Assembly (NCBI RefSeq): GCF_001274895.1
Contig: NZ_CP006841.1
Coordinates: 2,232,001-2,296,000, forward strand
Source: Corynebacterium lactis RW2-5
GTDB taxonomy: Bacteria > Actinomycetota > Actinomycetes > Mycobacteriales > Mycobacteriaceae
Reading direction: 5' to 3'
Length of the DNA stretch: 64,000 nucleotides
Shown: positions 40,336-50,136 of the stretch, piece after piece
Numbering within the stretch: position 1 is the stretch's first letter
How the letters are laid out: each line of letters begins with the position of its first letter
Program-made: the position numbers and the translations under genes
Notes under the pieces: model-generated
Seen by the model: the letters and a program-made list of their open reading frames with translations, nothing else
Told to the model about the DNA's origin: nothing
Database searches by the model: none

Positions 40336-41910
40336 CTAGGCGTTGGCCTGCTCTGCTTTTTTAGCTGCCTGCGCCGCCTGCATCCGCTCCACGGCTGCCG
40401 CGTTGGCGTTGCCCTCGGGCAGGCCGAGCGGGTACTTGCCGTCGAAGCATGCGCAGCAGACCTCGTTCGGGGCCTGCTCCGACGCGGAAACCATGCCGTC
40501 AATGGAGACGAAGCCCAGACTGTCGGCCCCAATCGCTGTGGCAATGCCCTGGACCACGTCGTTTTCGTCGACGCCATTGGCCAGTAGCTCGCCGGGCGAG
40601 GCGAAGTCGATGCCGTAGAAGCAGGGCCACTTCACTGGCGGGGAGGCGATGCGGACGTGGACTTCCTTCGCACCGGCCTCGCGCAGCATGCGGATTAGGG
40701 CGCGCTGGGTGTTGCCGCGCACAATCGAGTCATCCACGACGACCAGGCGCTTGCCCGCGATGACTTCCTTCAGCGGGTTTAGCTTCAGGCGAATACCCAG
40801 CTGGCGAATCGTCTGAGAGGGCTGGATGAAGGTGCGACCAACGTAACCGTTCTTGGTCAGGCCCTGACCGAATGGAATCCCGGACTCCTGAGCGAAGCCC
40901 ACCGCGGCCGGCGTGCCGGACTCCGGGACGGGCATGACCAGGTCACCGTCTGCTGGAAATTCGCGGGCGAGCTGCCGGCCGAGTTCCAGGCGCACTGCAT
41001 TGACCGAGCGCCCGCGAATCACGGAGTCGGGGCGCGCCAGGTAGACGTACTCGAAGATGCAGCCCGCGTGGGTAGTCCCCGCAAACCGACGCGAGCGGAC
41101 ACCGGAGGCGTCGATGGACACTAGCTCGCCCGGCTCGATCTCGCGGACAAAGGACGCTCCGACGATGTCGAGCGCGCAGGTCTCCGAGGCAACGACCCAC
41201 CCAGTGGACAGTCGGCCGAGGCACAGCGGACGCACACCGAAGGGATCACGCGCCGCGTAGAGGGTTTCGCCATCGGTGAAGGTCAAGCAGAACGCGCCCT
41301 GCAGCCGCGGCAGCAGCTTCATCGCGGCGGCCTCCACTCGCGTGGAGCACCCATCGTCCTCAGGGTGGTCGGCCTTGCCGGTCTCGTCGGCCAGCAGAAC
41401 CGTCATAATCGCGGAGTCGCTGGGCATGTCGCCCTCCTCCGACACCAGCCGCTTTTCCACTGCCTCTTTGTAGAGGGTGAGGTGGTTGGTCAGGTTGCCG
41501 TTGTGCCCGAGCGCAATGTCGGTTCCGTCGGAGGACATCTGGAACATCGGCTGGGCGTTTTCCCAGGCAGGGGCGCCGGCGGTGGTGTAGCGGGTGTGCC
41601 CCACCGAGACGTAGCCCTTCAGGGCGTCGAGAGTTTGTTCATCGAAAACCTGGGAGACTAGGCCCAGGTCCTTGAATACGAGAATCTGATCGCCGTCGCC
41701 CACTGCGATACCGGCAGCCTCCTGACCGCGGTGCTGCAGGGCGAACAAGCCGTAGTAGGTAAGTTTGGACACGTCTTCACCAGGTGCCCATACGCCGAAT
41801 ACGCCGCACTCCTCGCGCGGGGCGGTTTCCCCCATATCGTCGTAGGGGGAAATCGGCTTAGCGATGGAATCTGGTGCACCTGAAATTTTGGTATCGGCCA
41901 CGTGACCCAC
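40336..41910 (-). CDS. purF: amidophosphoribosyltransferase
   Basis: PurF makes phosphoribosylamine from PRPP and glutamine, the first purine step. It is made with a propeptide: the catalytic Cys35 in REECGVFGVW would become the mature N-terminus. The glutaminase domain is followed by a PRTase domain with VVVDDSIVRGNTQ. Cysteines in GCIFEY, PCFYGIDF and CCACFDGKYPLG are those of the iron-sulfur form. The start is uncertain: GTG 41910 or the in-frame GTG at 41901, both just after TATTAG. Confidence 0.96.
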   Translation of the reverse strand: MGHVADTKISGAPDSIAKPISPYDDMGETAPREECGVFGVWAPGEDVSKLTYYGLFALQHRGQEAAGIAVGDGDQILVFKDLGLVSQVFDEQTLDALKGYVSVGHTRYTTAGAPAWENAQPMFQMSSDGTDIALGHNGNLTNHLTLYKEAVEKRLVSEEGDMPSDSAIMTVLLADETGKADHPEDDGCSTRVEAAAMKLLPRLQGAFCLTFTDGETLYAARDPFGVRPLCLGRLSTGWVVASETCALDIVGASFVREIEPGELVSIDASGVRSRRFAGTTHAGCIFEYVYLARPDSVIRGRSVNAVRLELGRQLAREFPADGDLVMPVPESGTPAAVGFAQESGIPFGQGLTKNGYVGRTFIQPSQTIRQLGIRLKLNPLKEVIAGKRLVVVDDSIVRGNTQRALIRMLREAGAKEVHVRIASPPVKWPCFYGIDFASPGELLANGVDENDVVQGIATAIGADSLGFVSIDGMVSASEQAPNEVCCACFDGKYPLGLPEGNANAAAVERMQAAQAAKKAEQANA

Positions 41911-41997
41911 CCTAATAGCCGCACCCGCCTGGGTACTAATTTACGAAAGTGCTAAACCCCCCACTACATTTGTGCGTCCCACAGGTAGCGTTTGTGC

Positions 41998-42008
41998 GCT
42001 TGCCGACG
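41998..42008 (-). repeat. CGTCGGCAAGC word (purF upstream spacer)
   Basis: Exact copy on the minus strand in the 142-base spacer between the SCP2-like gene and purF. Confidence 0.8.
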
Positions 42009-42052
42009 CCGCCCTCCTCCGCAGGCAATCACCCTTTTCGCGCGGGAGGCGG

Positions 42053-42478
42053 TCACACGCGCGCCACCGGCAGGTGATCAGCAATCTCTCCCGCCCTGGT
42101 GCCGGAGGCGTCGATGTGGTCGCCGACCTCGTCGTAGCGCAGCAGGCCAAGCGCCAGCCCCAGCCAGAGCTCAGGCGCCATCTCGACGACGTTCGGGGGC
42201 GTGCCGCGCGTATGCCGCGGCCCCTCGATGCACTGCACTGCCACGAAAGGCGGAACGCGCAGCTCCACGCTGTGCCCCGGTGCCTCCTGTGCCAGCATCC
42301 GCGCCGAAGATCGCACCGCATTCGCCAGGGTCGCGCGCGTTGGTCGCGCCACTTCGCTTTCCGACGCCTCCACGGCGCCAATCCCACGTTGCTCTAGGGC
42401 TGCCGCTACCCAGGGGGCGACGGCGTTAAGGGCGCTGCGGACGTCGGCAGGCGAAACTTTTGGTGCCATGTCCCCCAT
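42053..42478 (-). CDS. sterol-carrier-family protein
   Basis: The 141-residue protein resembles small actinobacterial proteins annotated as sterol-carrier family. A helix-rich N-terminal half is followed by a strand-rich VELRVPPFVAVQCIEGPRHTRG and MAPELWLGLALG, which in SCP2-like folds makes a lipid pocket. No ligand can be inferred. Its start is only 21 bases from that of the divergent thioesterase gene. An in-frame ATG three codons in (42469) is an alternative start. Confidence 0.7.
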   Translation of the reverse strand: MGDMAPKVSPADVRSALNAVAPWVAAALEQRGIGAVEASESEVARPTRATLANAVRSSARMLAQEAPGHSVELRVPPFVAVQCIEGPRHTRGTPPNVVEMAPELWLGLALGLLRYDEVGDHIDASGTRAGEIADHLPVARV

Positions 42479-42499
42479 CTTAGAGTTATTGTTTTAGAC

Positions 42500-43507
42500 A
42501 TGGATACGCAGTCAACTGATAAGGACCTTGAGGTCCACGCCCCCGCCTCCTCTTCCCTGACGCTCCGGTTCATGGCCGCGCCTACCGATGTCATTATGGC
42601 CGGCTCTAATTCCGTCCACGGAGGCCGGGTCCTGCAGTGGATCGATAAGGCGGCCTACGCGTGCGCCACGGCGTGGTCCGGCAAGTACTGCGTGACGGCC
42701 TACTTTGGTCACATCCATTTCACCCGCCCGATTCCCAGCGGGCACCTGGTCGAGGTGCGTTCCAAAGTCGCCCACACCGGGCGCACTTCCATGCACATCG
42801 TCAATGAGGTCCTCTCCGCGGACCCGCGCGATGGAAAGTTCACCCGCGCCGCCGACTGCCTGGTGATCTTCGTGGCCATGGACGAAAACCGTAAGCCTTC
42901 GCCGGTGCCGAAGTGGATTCCGAAGACCGACGACGAGATCCGCACTCAGCAGGCCGCCCTGTCCCGCGTGGAGCTGCGCCGCGACATCGAGGCCTCCATG
43001 CGCGCTCAGACTTACTCCGCGGATTCCTCCGCGCCGGAGATGACCACCCGCTTCCTGGCTAAGCCCACCGACGTCAACTGGGGTGGCAACGTCCACGGCG
43101 GCACGGCCATGGAGTGGATTGACGAGGCTGCGACGGCCATCACCATGAACTGGGCGGGCCGCCAGACGATTGCCGTGTACGCCGGTGGTATCCGCTTCTA
43201 CAAGCCGATTCATATCGGGGACCTGGTGGAGGTTAAGGCGCGCATCCTGCGCACCGGCACGACTTCGATGCATCTGTCCGTACACGTTTACTGTGGTGAG
43301 CCCCGCAAGGGCCGCGGCGGCCTGGAGAAGGCTCTGCACTCGACTATGACCTACGTGGCGATTGACGACGAGTTCAAACCCCAGCCGGTGCCGCACTTCC
43401 AGCCGACCACCGAAGAGGACAAGCGTCTTCACGCCCACGACCTGGCGCTGAAGGCACTTCGCGACGAGTACAGCCCGATGCCGCTCGTGCTGCCGGAGGG
43501 GCGCTAG
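42500..43507 (+). CDS. acyl-CoA thioesterase with two hotdog domains
   Basis: The 335-residue protein contains two YciA/BFIT-like hotdog domains. The first (about 18-150) has SVHGGRVLQWIDKAAYACA and the second (about 183-320) has NVHGGTAMEWIDEAATAIT. Each motif carries the Asp on the central helix used to hydrolyse acyl-CoA. The chain-length preference is unknown. TATTGT seven bases before the ATG suggests a leaderless mRNA. Its stop overlaps the end of the convergent DedA gene by four bases. Confidence 0.88.
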   Translation: MDTQSTDKDLEVHAPASSSLTLRFMAAPTDVIMAGSNSVHGGRVLQWIDKAAYACATAWSGKYCVTAYFGHIHFTRPIPSGHLVEVRSKVAHTGRTSMHIVNEVLSADPRDGKFTRAADCLVIFVAMDENRKPSPVPKWIPKTDDEIRTQQAALSRVELRRDIEASMRAQTYSADSSAPEMTTRFLAKPTDVNWGGNVHGGTAMEWIDEAATAITMNWAGRQTIAVYAGGIRFYKPIHIGDLVEVKARILRTGTTSMHLSVHVYCGEPRKGRGGLEKALHSTMTYVAIDDEFKPQPVPHFQPTTEEDKRLHAHDLALKALRDEYSPMPLVLPEGR

Positions 43508-44235
43508 GCCTCGGCGCCGTCGCCCGCCCCCACCTTCGCCTTCTTGGAGTTCTTCCACCAGATGGACAGGAACATCCATCCGATCAGGGCGAAGGTGATG
43601 TACATGACGTACTTGTCAATCGTCTCCAGGGAGGATTGAATGCTCGGGCCAAAGGTGAGACCCAGGTAGAGGTAGAAGCACTTGAGCATCACCGCGAAGA
43701 TAAAGAGGTAAGCGCCCACGAGCCAGCCCTTTGCTCGTGCGATACCTCCGATGCCCACCACGATGGTCGCGGGGATCGGGGAAAACGGGACGAACGAGGC
43801 GAAGAGACTCACGTCAATCCTGCGGTAGATGAAGGCCTCCATCTTTCTAAACCAGCGCGGCGGGTACCCGCCGAAACTCATGGTGATAAATTCCGGCCCC
43901 CACTTTTTGCCCATCCAGTAAAACAGCGGCATGAACTTGATAGTCGACAGCGCCGCGACCAGCACGACAAACGCCAAAAACCACGGCCGGTCCGGGTTCT
44001 TCGCGGCAAGAATCAGCACGGATAAGTTCGAACCCGACAGCCAGGTGTGCAGGAAGGTGTGCTCCAGAAGCAGCACCGCACGGAAAGGGATGAGGGCGAA
44101 GCCGTAGACGGCCATCGCCATCAACGAAGCGTAGAGAATCTTGTCGATTCTGTCCGGTTCCCGTAGGAAGCTGGGCAGGTCCTCGTGGGGGTCGTGTTCT
44201 TGCGTAGCGGCGCTGTCTCTGTCGCTGGAAGTCAT
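43504..44235 (-). CDS. DedA/VTT-family membrane protein
   Basis: The 243-residue protein has an N-terminal cytoplasmic Asp/Glu-rich segment and about five membrane spans. The VTT core is WMGKKWGPEFI…FASFVPFSPIPATIVVGIGGIARAKGW, with the conserved Pro-rich re-entrant loop. DedA proteins include undecaprenyl-phosphate and phospholipid translocases; no substrate can be assigned here. It lies upstream of the ABC locus on the same strand as purF but is not a purine gene. Confidence 0.82.
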   Translation of the reverse strand: MTSSDRDSAATQEHDPHEDLPSFLREPDRIDKILYASLMAMAVYGFALIPFRAVLLLEHTFLHTWLSGSNLSVLILAAKNPDRPWFLAFVVLVAALSTIKFMPLFYWMGKKWGPEFITMSFGGYPPRWFRKMEAFIYRRIDVSLFASFVPFSPIPATIVVGIGGIARAKGWLVGAYLFIFAVMLKCFYLYLGLTFGPSIQSSLETIDKYVMYITFALIGWMFLSIWWKNSKKAKVGAGDGAEA

Positions 44236-44271
44236 GAAAGACAGTGTATCCGCGCTACGCCCTCCCGCGAT

Positions 44272-45060
44272 TTAGACCGCCGGGATGACCAAAGGCAGCC
44301 CGTTGTCCGGGTGCCTGCCGATGGTCGCCTCTACCCCATAGACCTCGCGCAGCAACTGCTCGTCAATCACGTCCGCCGGAGCGCCCTGCGCGACAATCTT
44401 TCCCTCGGCGAGGACGACCAGGTGATCGGCGTATTGAATCGCCTGGTTGAGGTCATGCAGGACCATGATGACCTTCGTCGCGGAGTCGTCGTGAAGCGAG
44501 CGCAGCAGCCTCAGCACGGCGGTCTGGTGCCCCAGATCCAGGTAAGTGGTGGGTTCGTCGGCGAGGATCCAGTCGGTGTCCTGCGCCAGCACGCACGCGA
44601 GCCATACTCGCTGGATTTGGCCGCCACTGAGCTCGCTGACCTGACGGTCAGCCAGTCCGACTATCCCGCAGCGCTCCAAGGCGCGGTCGATGATGGCGTT
44701 GTCCTGCGCGGTCAGGCCCCGCAGTGGCTTTCGATAGGGAAAGCGACCGTAGGAAACCAGCGCGCGCACGTCGATTCCGGTCGGCGGCACCTCCGCCTGG
44801 GCGAGCAGCGAGACCCGCCGCGCCAAGTCTTTCGCGCCGATGCGGGCTAGGTAGCGGCCGTCGAAGTCAATGCGCCCGCGCTCGGGCCGCAGCAGCTTCG
44901 CGAGCCCCGCCAGCAGTGTCGACTTACCACTGCCGTTCGGGCCGACTAGCGCGGTACAGCCCGGCGCCAGATCGAGATTCAGCTTTTCGACGACCGGGGC
45001 GCCGCGGTAGCCAAGCGTTAGGTCGGTCAGGGCAAAGCCGTCGGCGAGATGTGCCGTCAT
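44272..45060 (-). CDS. siderophore/iron ABC transporter ATPase (FecE/FepC type)
   Basis: The 262 residues have Walker A GPNGSGKST (40-48), Q-loop LLAQAEVPP, signature LSGGQIQR and Walker B WILADEPTTYLD, with the FecE-type stretch MVLHDLNQAIQYADHLVVLAEG. The frame is intact. It overlaps the downstream end of the first permease gene. Since both permease genes of the locus are damaged and no binding protein is present, it may no longer have a working partner here. Confidence 0.88.
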   Translation of the reverse strand: MTAHLADGFALTDLTLGYRGAPVVEKLNLDLAPGCTALVGPNGSGKSTLLAGLAKLLRPERGRIDFDGRYLARIGAKDLARRVSLLAQAEVPPTGIDVRALVSYGRFPYRKPLRGLTAQDNAIIDRALERCGIVGLADRQVSELSGGQIQRVWLACVLAQDTDWILADEPTTYLDLGHQTAVLRLLRSLHDDSATKVIMVLHDLNQAIQYADHLVVLAEGKIVAQGAPADVIDEQLLREVYGVEATIGRHPDNGLPLVIPAV

Positions 45061-46014
45061 GCTGCGGTTTCCTTTCTACGAGGTGCCAACTTGCCACGGC
45101 CTCCGCGGAGGGCGACGAGGATGAAGGGTATGCACACGGGCGCCACCAGCGCACCGACCGGCAGACCCGCTACGGCCGCATCTGACCACGGGATGGCCAA
45201 GGTGGTGCGAACGGCGAGGACGTCGGCAAGCGAGAGGATGGCGGCACCCACCCCGGCGGCGGACGGAATGAGAAGCGACGGCTGCGTGGTGCGGATAAGC
45301 CGGCGGGCGATTTCCGGGGCGGCCAGGCCGAGGAATGCGACGGCCCCGGCGATGAGTACGGCGGCGGTCGTCAACGCGACGGCCATGAGAAACACCCCGA
45401 CCGCCGCGGGAATCAGCGCCGAACGCAGATCCGCGGCGGTGACTGCGTTCAGGGAACCGACCATCCACCGCAGAACCGCGCCCAGGGGCAACCCAGTGAT
45501 GGCGAGAACTCCGGCCGTCAGCGCGGACACCACGGAGCCGACGATGACGCCCGTGAGCACCAGCCGCACCCTGTCGAGCTGGCCGGACGATGAGGAGTAC
45601 AAGATCAGGGCGAAGTTGCCCAGCGCGCCGATAAGCCCAGGTAGCGTCACCCCGAACTGCGCCCATCCGGCGCCCCTCGAGGCCACCACGCCGAGCGCAG
45701 CACCCGCGGACACTCCCAGCAGGCCGGGCTCAGCGAGCGGGTTTCCGGTGACGAGACGCATGAGGACACCCTCCACTGCCAGCAGGGCGCCGACCGCCAC
45801 GGCACCGAGGGCCCTCGGCAGGCGCAGGTTCACAATCAGCAGATGGGACCGTCGCTCCGGCTCGCCTAGCAGTGCCGCCACCGCCTGCCCCGCACTCACT
45901 CCCCCCCCCACGCCCGAGGACCATTTGCATGACGACGGCCACGGCCGCGGCTACCGCACATACTGCAAGCAGAAGCAGCGTTCTGGAAAGGTACGGAATC
46001 CTCGTGGTCCTCAT
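45057..46014 (-). pseudogene. FecCD-family permease, frameshifted in a G9 tract
   Basis: The N-terminus MRTTRIPYLSRTLLLLAVCAV opens at ATG 46014, but after about 35 residues a run of nine G (complement of 45901-45909) moves the frame. With eight G the frame joins GGGVSAGQAVAALLG and continues through a complete FecCD domain (NPLAEPGLLGVSAGAALG, LRWMVGSLNAV, AFLGLAAPEIARRL) to the stop at 45057, giving about 318 residues, the normal length. The cause may be a true mutation, slippage-based phase variation or a sequencing error. It overlaps the upstream permease fragment (ATGA) and holds one CGTCGGCAAGC copy. Confidence 0.8.
45221..45231 (+). repeat. CGTCGGCAAGC word (in FecCD permease)
   Basis: Exact copy on the plus strand, antisense to the gene, which reads it as Leu-Ala-Asp-Val with CTT for Leu. 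Confidence 0.8.
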
Positions 46015-46640
46015 GCGCGAATCCTTCTCAACACGATCAGCAGGACCGGCCCGCCGATAAGCGCGGTAGCCACGGACAGCGGCGACTCCCCCGGAGCCGC
46101 CACAACCCGGGAGAGGCAATCGGCGATGGTGATTAGCGCGGCGCCCGAAAGGGCAGCGGGCACCAGGACTACCGAGGTTCTCCCCTGTCGCAGAGCCCGG
46201 CGCGCCAGGTGCGGGGCTGCCCGCGCCACGAAGGAGATTGGACCACACACGACTACCAGGAGAGACGACACTACGGTGGCCAGAGCTAGCACAGAAAATC
46301 GCACATTTCCGGGGCGGGCTCCCAGGGGCGCCGCCGCGGAGCCCCCCCCAAAAAAAAGGCGGACCGCCTCTACCCTCCGAGTGAGCAACGCTGCGCTAAG
46401 TGCGGTCAACCTCGCGGCGATGATTGCCGGAGTCACGTCGTCCCAGGTGCGCCCGGCGATGGAGCCAAGCATCACCGTGTAGAGCAGCCCCACTGCTGTC
46501 GACGATGCCAGGGAGATCACCGCAACCGTCAGCGCCGAGATGAGGGCCGCGGCACCCGCAGCCTGGGACTGGTGGCAAAGCAGGCCGCGGAGGCCATTGC
46601 TAAGAAGTAAGGGGCGCTCATCATCAGGAGCACGCGACGC
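46011..46640 (-). pseudogene. FecCD-family permease, 5'-truncated
   Basis: An open frame of about 210 codons after an in-frame TAA at 46641-46643 encodes only the second part of a FecCD permease: VMLGSIAGRTWDDV, then FVARAAPHLARRALRQG and SVATALIGGPVLLIVLRR. About 130-150 N-terminal residues, including the first membrane spans, are absent. The first in-frame GTG (46520) would give 169 residues. The break lies next to the purL hairpin, which suggests a deletion that also removed the substrate-binding-protein gene. Confidence 0.75.
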
Positions 46641-46651
46641 TTACGACATAA

Positions 46652-46697
46652 GTAAAGGCCCGGACCTCAAGCACCTGCTTGGGATCCGGACCTTTAC
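46652..46697 (-). terminator. long hairpin after purL
   Basis: Two 22-base arms around a two-base loop pair at about 20 positions (GTAAAGG… with …CCTTTAC ends). It lies 35 bases after the purL stop. The U-run is weak (TTTACTTAT), so it may terminate or protect the pur mRNA. Confidence 0.65.
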
Positions 46698-46732
46698 TCT
46701 ACTCGGCTTTCGCCCAGCTCTAAACGGCTTCC

Positions 46733-49075
46733 CTACTCCGCCTCAACGACAGAGTTGGCGCCGGCTGCGTGAGCGAACAGGCGCGGCAGGGTGCTCTTCC
46801 ACGCCTGGGCTGCCTCTGCGACCGGCAGGGAAATCTCCACGCCAGCGCCGGAGACCTCGATTACGGGCTCTGCGGCATCCGCGACGACGCGGCCGAGTGC
46901 CACGGCCTTGACACCGGTAGCTGCAGCGCGCGCGGCCAGCTTCTCCCCCGCCGATGCCGGGACGGACACCAGGGCGCGGGCCGACGACTCCGAGAACAGG
47001 GCCACGAAAGCGTCGGAGGAGACGTCGTCAAGCGAAACCTTGACACCTACGCCGGACTGAATAGCGGCCTCAACGAGAGCCTGCGAGAGGCCCCCCTCGG
47101 AAAGGTCGCGGGCGGAAGCTACGAAGTGCTTGCCCTCTGCGGCGATGGTGCCGTGGAAGAACTCAACCAGGCTCTCCTCGGCATCCAGGCGATCGCGCGG
47201 TGGCATACCGCCCAGCTCGTTATGAGCGACCTGCTGCCAGATGGAACCACCCAGCTCATCGTCGGTCTCGCCCAGCAGGTAGAGCAGCTCGTCCTCTCCC
47301 TCGACGGTGCCCAGGCGGTTGCCGATGGCGTGCTCGACATTGTCGACAATGCCCAGGACGGCAATCACCGGGGTCGGCAGAATCGGCTCGTCGCCGGTCT
47401 GGTTGTAGAAGGAGACGTTACCGCCAGTGACCGGCACGGACAGCTCCGCGCAGCCATCGGCGAGACCGCGTACGGCCTCCGCGAACTGCCACATGGCGTC
47501 CGGGTTCTCCGGGGAACCAAAGTTCATGCAGTTCGACACCGCGTACGGCTTCGCGCCGGTGACGGTGACGTTGCGGTGCGCCTCGGCCAGCGCCAGGCGG
47601 GCACCAGTGCGCGGGTCGAGCTTGGTGTAGCGGCCGGAGGCGTCGGTCGCAATCGCGATGCCACGGCCGGTCTCCTCGTTGACGCGCAGCACACCGGCGT
47701 CGGAGTTCTGCGCCGCGACGGTGTTGCCGCGCACGTAGCGGTCATACTGCTCGGTGATATGCGCACGCGAGCACAGTGCCGGGCTGGCGGCAAGGTTTAG
47801 CATGGTCTCGCGCAGCTCATCGCTTGCCGACGGGCGCGCCAGGTCGCGCTCGGTCTGGAGCGCATCCTGCCAATCCGGGCGGGCGTACGGGCGGTGGTAG
47901 GTCGGGCCCTCGTCGGCGATGGTCTTCGGCGGGGCATCGACCACGGTCTTGCCGCCATGGGTGATGACCAGGTTCGGGTTCTCGGTGACCTCGCCGATAT
48001 CGGACGCAATGACGTCCCACTTGGCGCAGATCTCCATGAAACGGTCCACATCCTCCGGGCGGACGATGGCACACATGCGCTCCTGGGACTCCGAGGACAG
48101 GATCTCCGCGGCGGTCATGTTCTCCGCGCGCAGGTGGACGTTGTCCAGGTTGACGGCCATGCCGCCCTCACCGGAGGCAGCCAGCTCGGAGACCGCGCAG
48201 GACAGGCCCGCGCCGCCGAGGTCCTGGATACCGACGACGACATCGGCCTTGTACAGGTCCAGACAGCACTCGATGAGAACCTTCTCAGCGAACGGGTCGC
48301 CGACCTGGACGGCCGGGAGCTTGCGCTCCGACCCCTCTTCGAAGGTGTCCGAGGCCAGCACGGACACGCCACCGATGCCGTCGAGGCCGGTGCGCGAACC
48401 GAAGAGGACGACGCGGTTGCCGGTGCCGGTCGCGAACGCCAGGTGGAGGTCCTCCACCGGAAGCACGCCGACGCACAGGGCGTTGACCAGCGGGTTACCG
48501 GCGTAGGACTCGTCGAATACGGTCTCTCCGCCGATGTTCGGCAGGCCCAGGCAGTTACCGTATCCGCCCACGCCGGCGACGACGCCCGGAAGCACGCGCT
48601 GCGTATCTGGCGCGTCGGCAGGCCCGAAGCGGAGCTGATCCATCACGGCGACCGGGCGGGCACCCATAGCCATGATGTCGCGGACGATACCGCCGACGCC
48701 GGTGGCCGCACCTTGGTACGGCTCGACGTAGGACGGGTGGTTGTGGGACTCGACCTTAAAGGTCACAGCCCAGCCGTCTCCGATGTCGACAACACCGGCG
48801 TTCTCGCCGATGCCGGCCAGCATCTTGGACTTCATCTCGTCAGTGGTGGTCTCGCCGAAGTAGCGCAGGTGTACCTTGGAGGACTTGTACGAGCAGTGCT
48901 CGGACCACATCACCGAGTACATCGCCAGCTCGGCGTCGGTGGGGCGGCGGCCCAGGATGTCGCGGATGCGCTGGTACTCGTCTTCCTTCAGCCCTAGCTC
49001 AGCCCAAGGCTGATCGAGCTCAGGGGTTTCGGCGGCGTGATCGACGGTGTCGTCGTGCACGTGAAATTCAGTCAT
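46733..49075 (-). CDS. purL: phosphoribosylformylglycinamidine synthase subunit PurL
   Basis: PurL is the ATP-dependent synthetase subunit of FGAM synthase, step four of purine synthesis, working with PurS and PurQ. The 780 residues fit the small PurL type. [16 protein letters not shown], the KVESHNHPS substrate site and the [18 protein letters not shown] block are visible, and the second half repeats the first. It is the last gene of purSQL and contains one CGTCGGCAAGC copy (47822). Confidence 0.97.
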   Translation of the reverse strand: MTEFHVHDDTVDHAAETPELDQPWAELGLKEDEYQRIRDILGRRPTDAELAMYSVMWSEHCSYKSSKVHLRYFGETTTDEMKSKMLAGIGENAGVVDIGDGWAVTFKVESHNHPSYVEPYQGAATGVGGIVRDIMAMGARPVAVMDQLRFGPADAPDTQRVLPGVVAGVGGYGNCLGLPNIGGETVFDESYAGNPLVNALCVGVLPVEDLHLAFATGTGNRVVLFGSRTGLDGIGGVSVLASDTFEEGSERKLPAVQVGDPFAEKVLIECCLDLYKADVVVGIQDLGGAGLSCAVSELAASGEGGMAVNLDNVHLRAENMTAAEILSSESQERMCAIVRPEDVDRFMEICAKWDVIASDIGEVTENPNLVITHGGKTVVDAPPKTIADEGPTYHRPYARPDWQDALQTERDLARPSASDELRETMLNLAASPALCSRAHITEQYDRYVRGNTVAAQNSDAGVLRVNEETGRGIAIATDASGRYTKLDPRTGARLALAEAHRNVTVTGAKPYAVSNCMNFGSPENPDAMWQFAEAVRGLADGCAELSVPVTGGNVSFYNQTGDEPILPTPVIAVLGIVDNVEHAIGNRLGTVEGEDELLYLLGETDDELGGSIWQQVAHNELGGMPPRDRLDAEESLVEFFHGTIAAEGKHFVASARDLSEGGLSQALVEAAIQSGVGVKVSLDDVSSDAFVALFSESSARALVSVPASAGEKLAARAAATGVKAVALGRVVADAAEPVIEVSGAGVEISLPVAEAAQAWKSTLPRLFAHAAGANSVVEAE
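47822..47832 (-). repeat. CGTCGGCAAGC word (in purL)
   Basis: Exact copy on the minus strand, sense to purL, read as Pro-Ser-Ala-Ser-Asp. Confidence 0.8.
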
Positions 49076-49103
49076 TGCAGTGTTTCCCGTCTTCCCTTTT
49101 CGC

Positions 49104-49775
49104 TTATGCGCCTACGTTTTCGACGACCGACAGGAACAGCCCCAGGCCGTCCAAGGATGGGCCGGTCAGCTTCTCGACGGCGTGCTCCGGGTGCGGCATC
49201 AGGCCAACGACACGACCGTTAGCGCTGGTAACACCGGCAATCGCGTTAATCGAGCCGTTGAAGTTATCCGTGTAGCGGAACACCACACGACCCTCGTTTT
49301 CGAGTTCGGCGATGGTCTCCGGGGAGGCCTGGAAGCGGCCCTCGCCGTGCTTGGCCGGAATCAGGATCTTCTGTCCGACCTCGAACTGCGTCGTCCACGC
49401 GGTCGAGTTATTCGCCACCTCGAGGTAGGTGTCCTCGCAGTGGAAGTGCAGACCCTGGTTGCGGGTCAGGGCACCCGGTAGCAGGCCAGCCTCGGTGAGA
49501 ATCTGGAAACCGTTGCAGATGCCCAGCACCGGCATGCCGCCCTCAGCGGCGCCGATAACCGAATGCATCACCGGCGCGAGTGCAGAGATAGCACCCGAGC
49601 GCAGGTAGTCACCGTAGGAAAAGCCTCCGGGGACGACCACACCGTCGACGCCCTTCAGGTCGGCGTCGGCGTGCCACAGCTCCACGGCCTCGGCGCCGGC
49701 AATCTTCACCGCGCGAGCGGCATCTACGTCGTCAAGCGTTCCTGGAAAAGTAATGACGCCAATGCGGGCGGTCAC
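49104..49775 (-). CDS. purQ: phosphoribosylformylglycinamidine synthase glutaminase subunit PurQ
   Basis: PurQ releases ammonia from glutamine for PurL. The class I amidotransferase triad is visible as Cys87 in GICNGFQ and the MPHPEHA block near residue 196. The 223-residue length is usual. Its start overlaps the end of purS by four bases, so the two are translationally coupled. Confidence 0.97.
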   Translation of the reverse strand: MTARIGVITFPGTLDDVDAARAVKIAGAEAVELWHADADLKGVDGVVVPGGFSYGDYLRSGAISALAPVMHSVIGAAEGGMPVLGICNGFQILTEAGLLPGALTRNQGLHFHCEDTYLEVANNSTAWTTQFEVGQKILIPAKHGEGRFQASPETIAELENEGRVVFRYTDNFNGSINAIAGVTSANGRVVGLMPHPEHAVEKLTGPSLDGLGLFLSVVENVGA

Positions 49776-50014
49776 TTGGCCTCCTCACGCACAATCACGT
49801 AATCCTCAATCACGGTGTTTGCCAGAAGAATCTCGGCCATACGCTCCACATCGGCGTCGGTTACAGAATCGTCTACTTCGAGTTCAAATCGCTTTCCCTG
49901 GCGTACATCTGCGACGCCATCTACTCCGATTCGCCCCAGTGCGCGCTGCACTGCCTGACCCTGGGGGTCAAGAATTTCAGCTTTGGGCATTACATTGACA
50001 ACTACACGGGCCAC
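49772..50014 (-). CDS. purS: phosphoribosylformylglycinamidine synthase subunit PurS
   Basis: PurS is the small bridging subunit of the FGAM synthase complex. The 80 residues have the typical [25 protein letters not shown] start and a [19 protein letters not shown] end. It is the first gene of purSQL, and the promoter must lie in the 122-base gap to the divergent gene at 50137. Confidence 0.95.
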   Translation of the reverse strand: MARVVVNVMPKAEILDPQGQAVQRALGRIGVDGVADVRQGKRFELEVDDSVTDADVERMAEILLANTVIEDYVIVREEAK

Positions 50015-50136
50015 GCTTTGCTCCTGGTTGTTGGGATTATCCGCCCAGCCGAACGACAGTTTTGGTTTTTCTGGCGGGCGATTCCAGACACCACTCTACA
50101 AGGGCGACCCCAAAGTCCCTATTATCCTTAATACTT

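Noticed and set aside
46342-46357. C8-A8 tract as a second frameshift in the upstream permease
   Set aside because: The FecCD frame continues through the tract with sensible spacing of conserved residues, so no frame change is needed.
46540-46911. Plus-strand 123-codon frame at the purL end
   Set aside because: It crosses the purL hairpin and the purL 3' end antisense and has no recognisable protein features.
47894-48997. Plus-strand 367-codon frame
   Set aside because: Antisense shadow of purL; such long antisense frames are common in G+C-rich genes.
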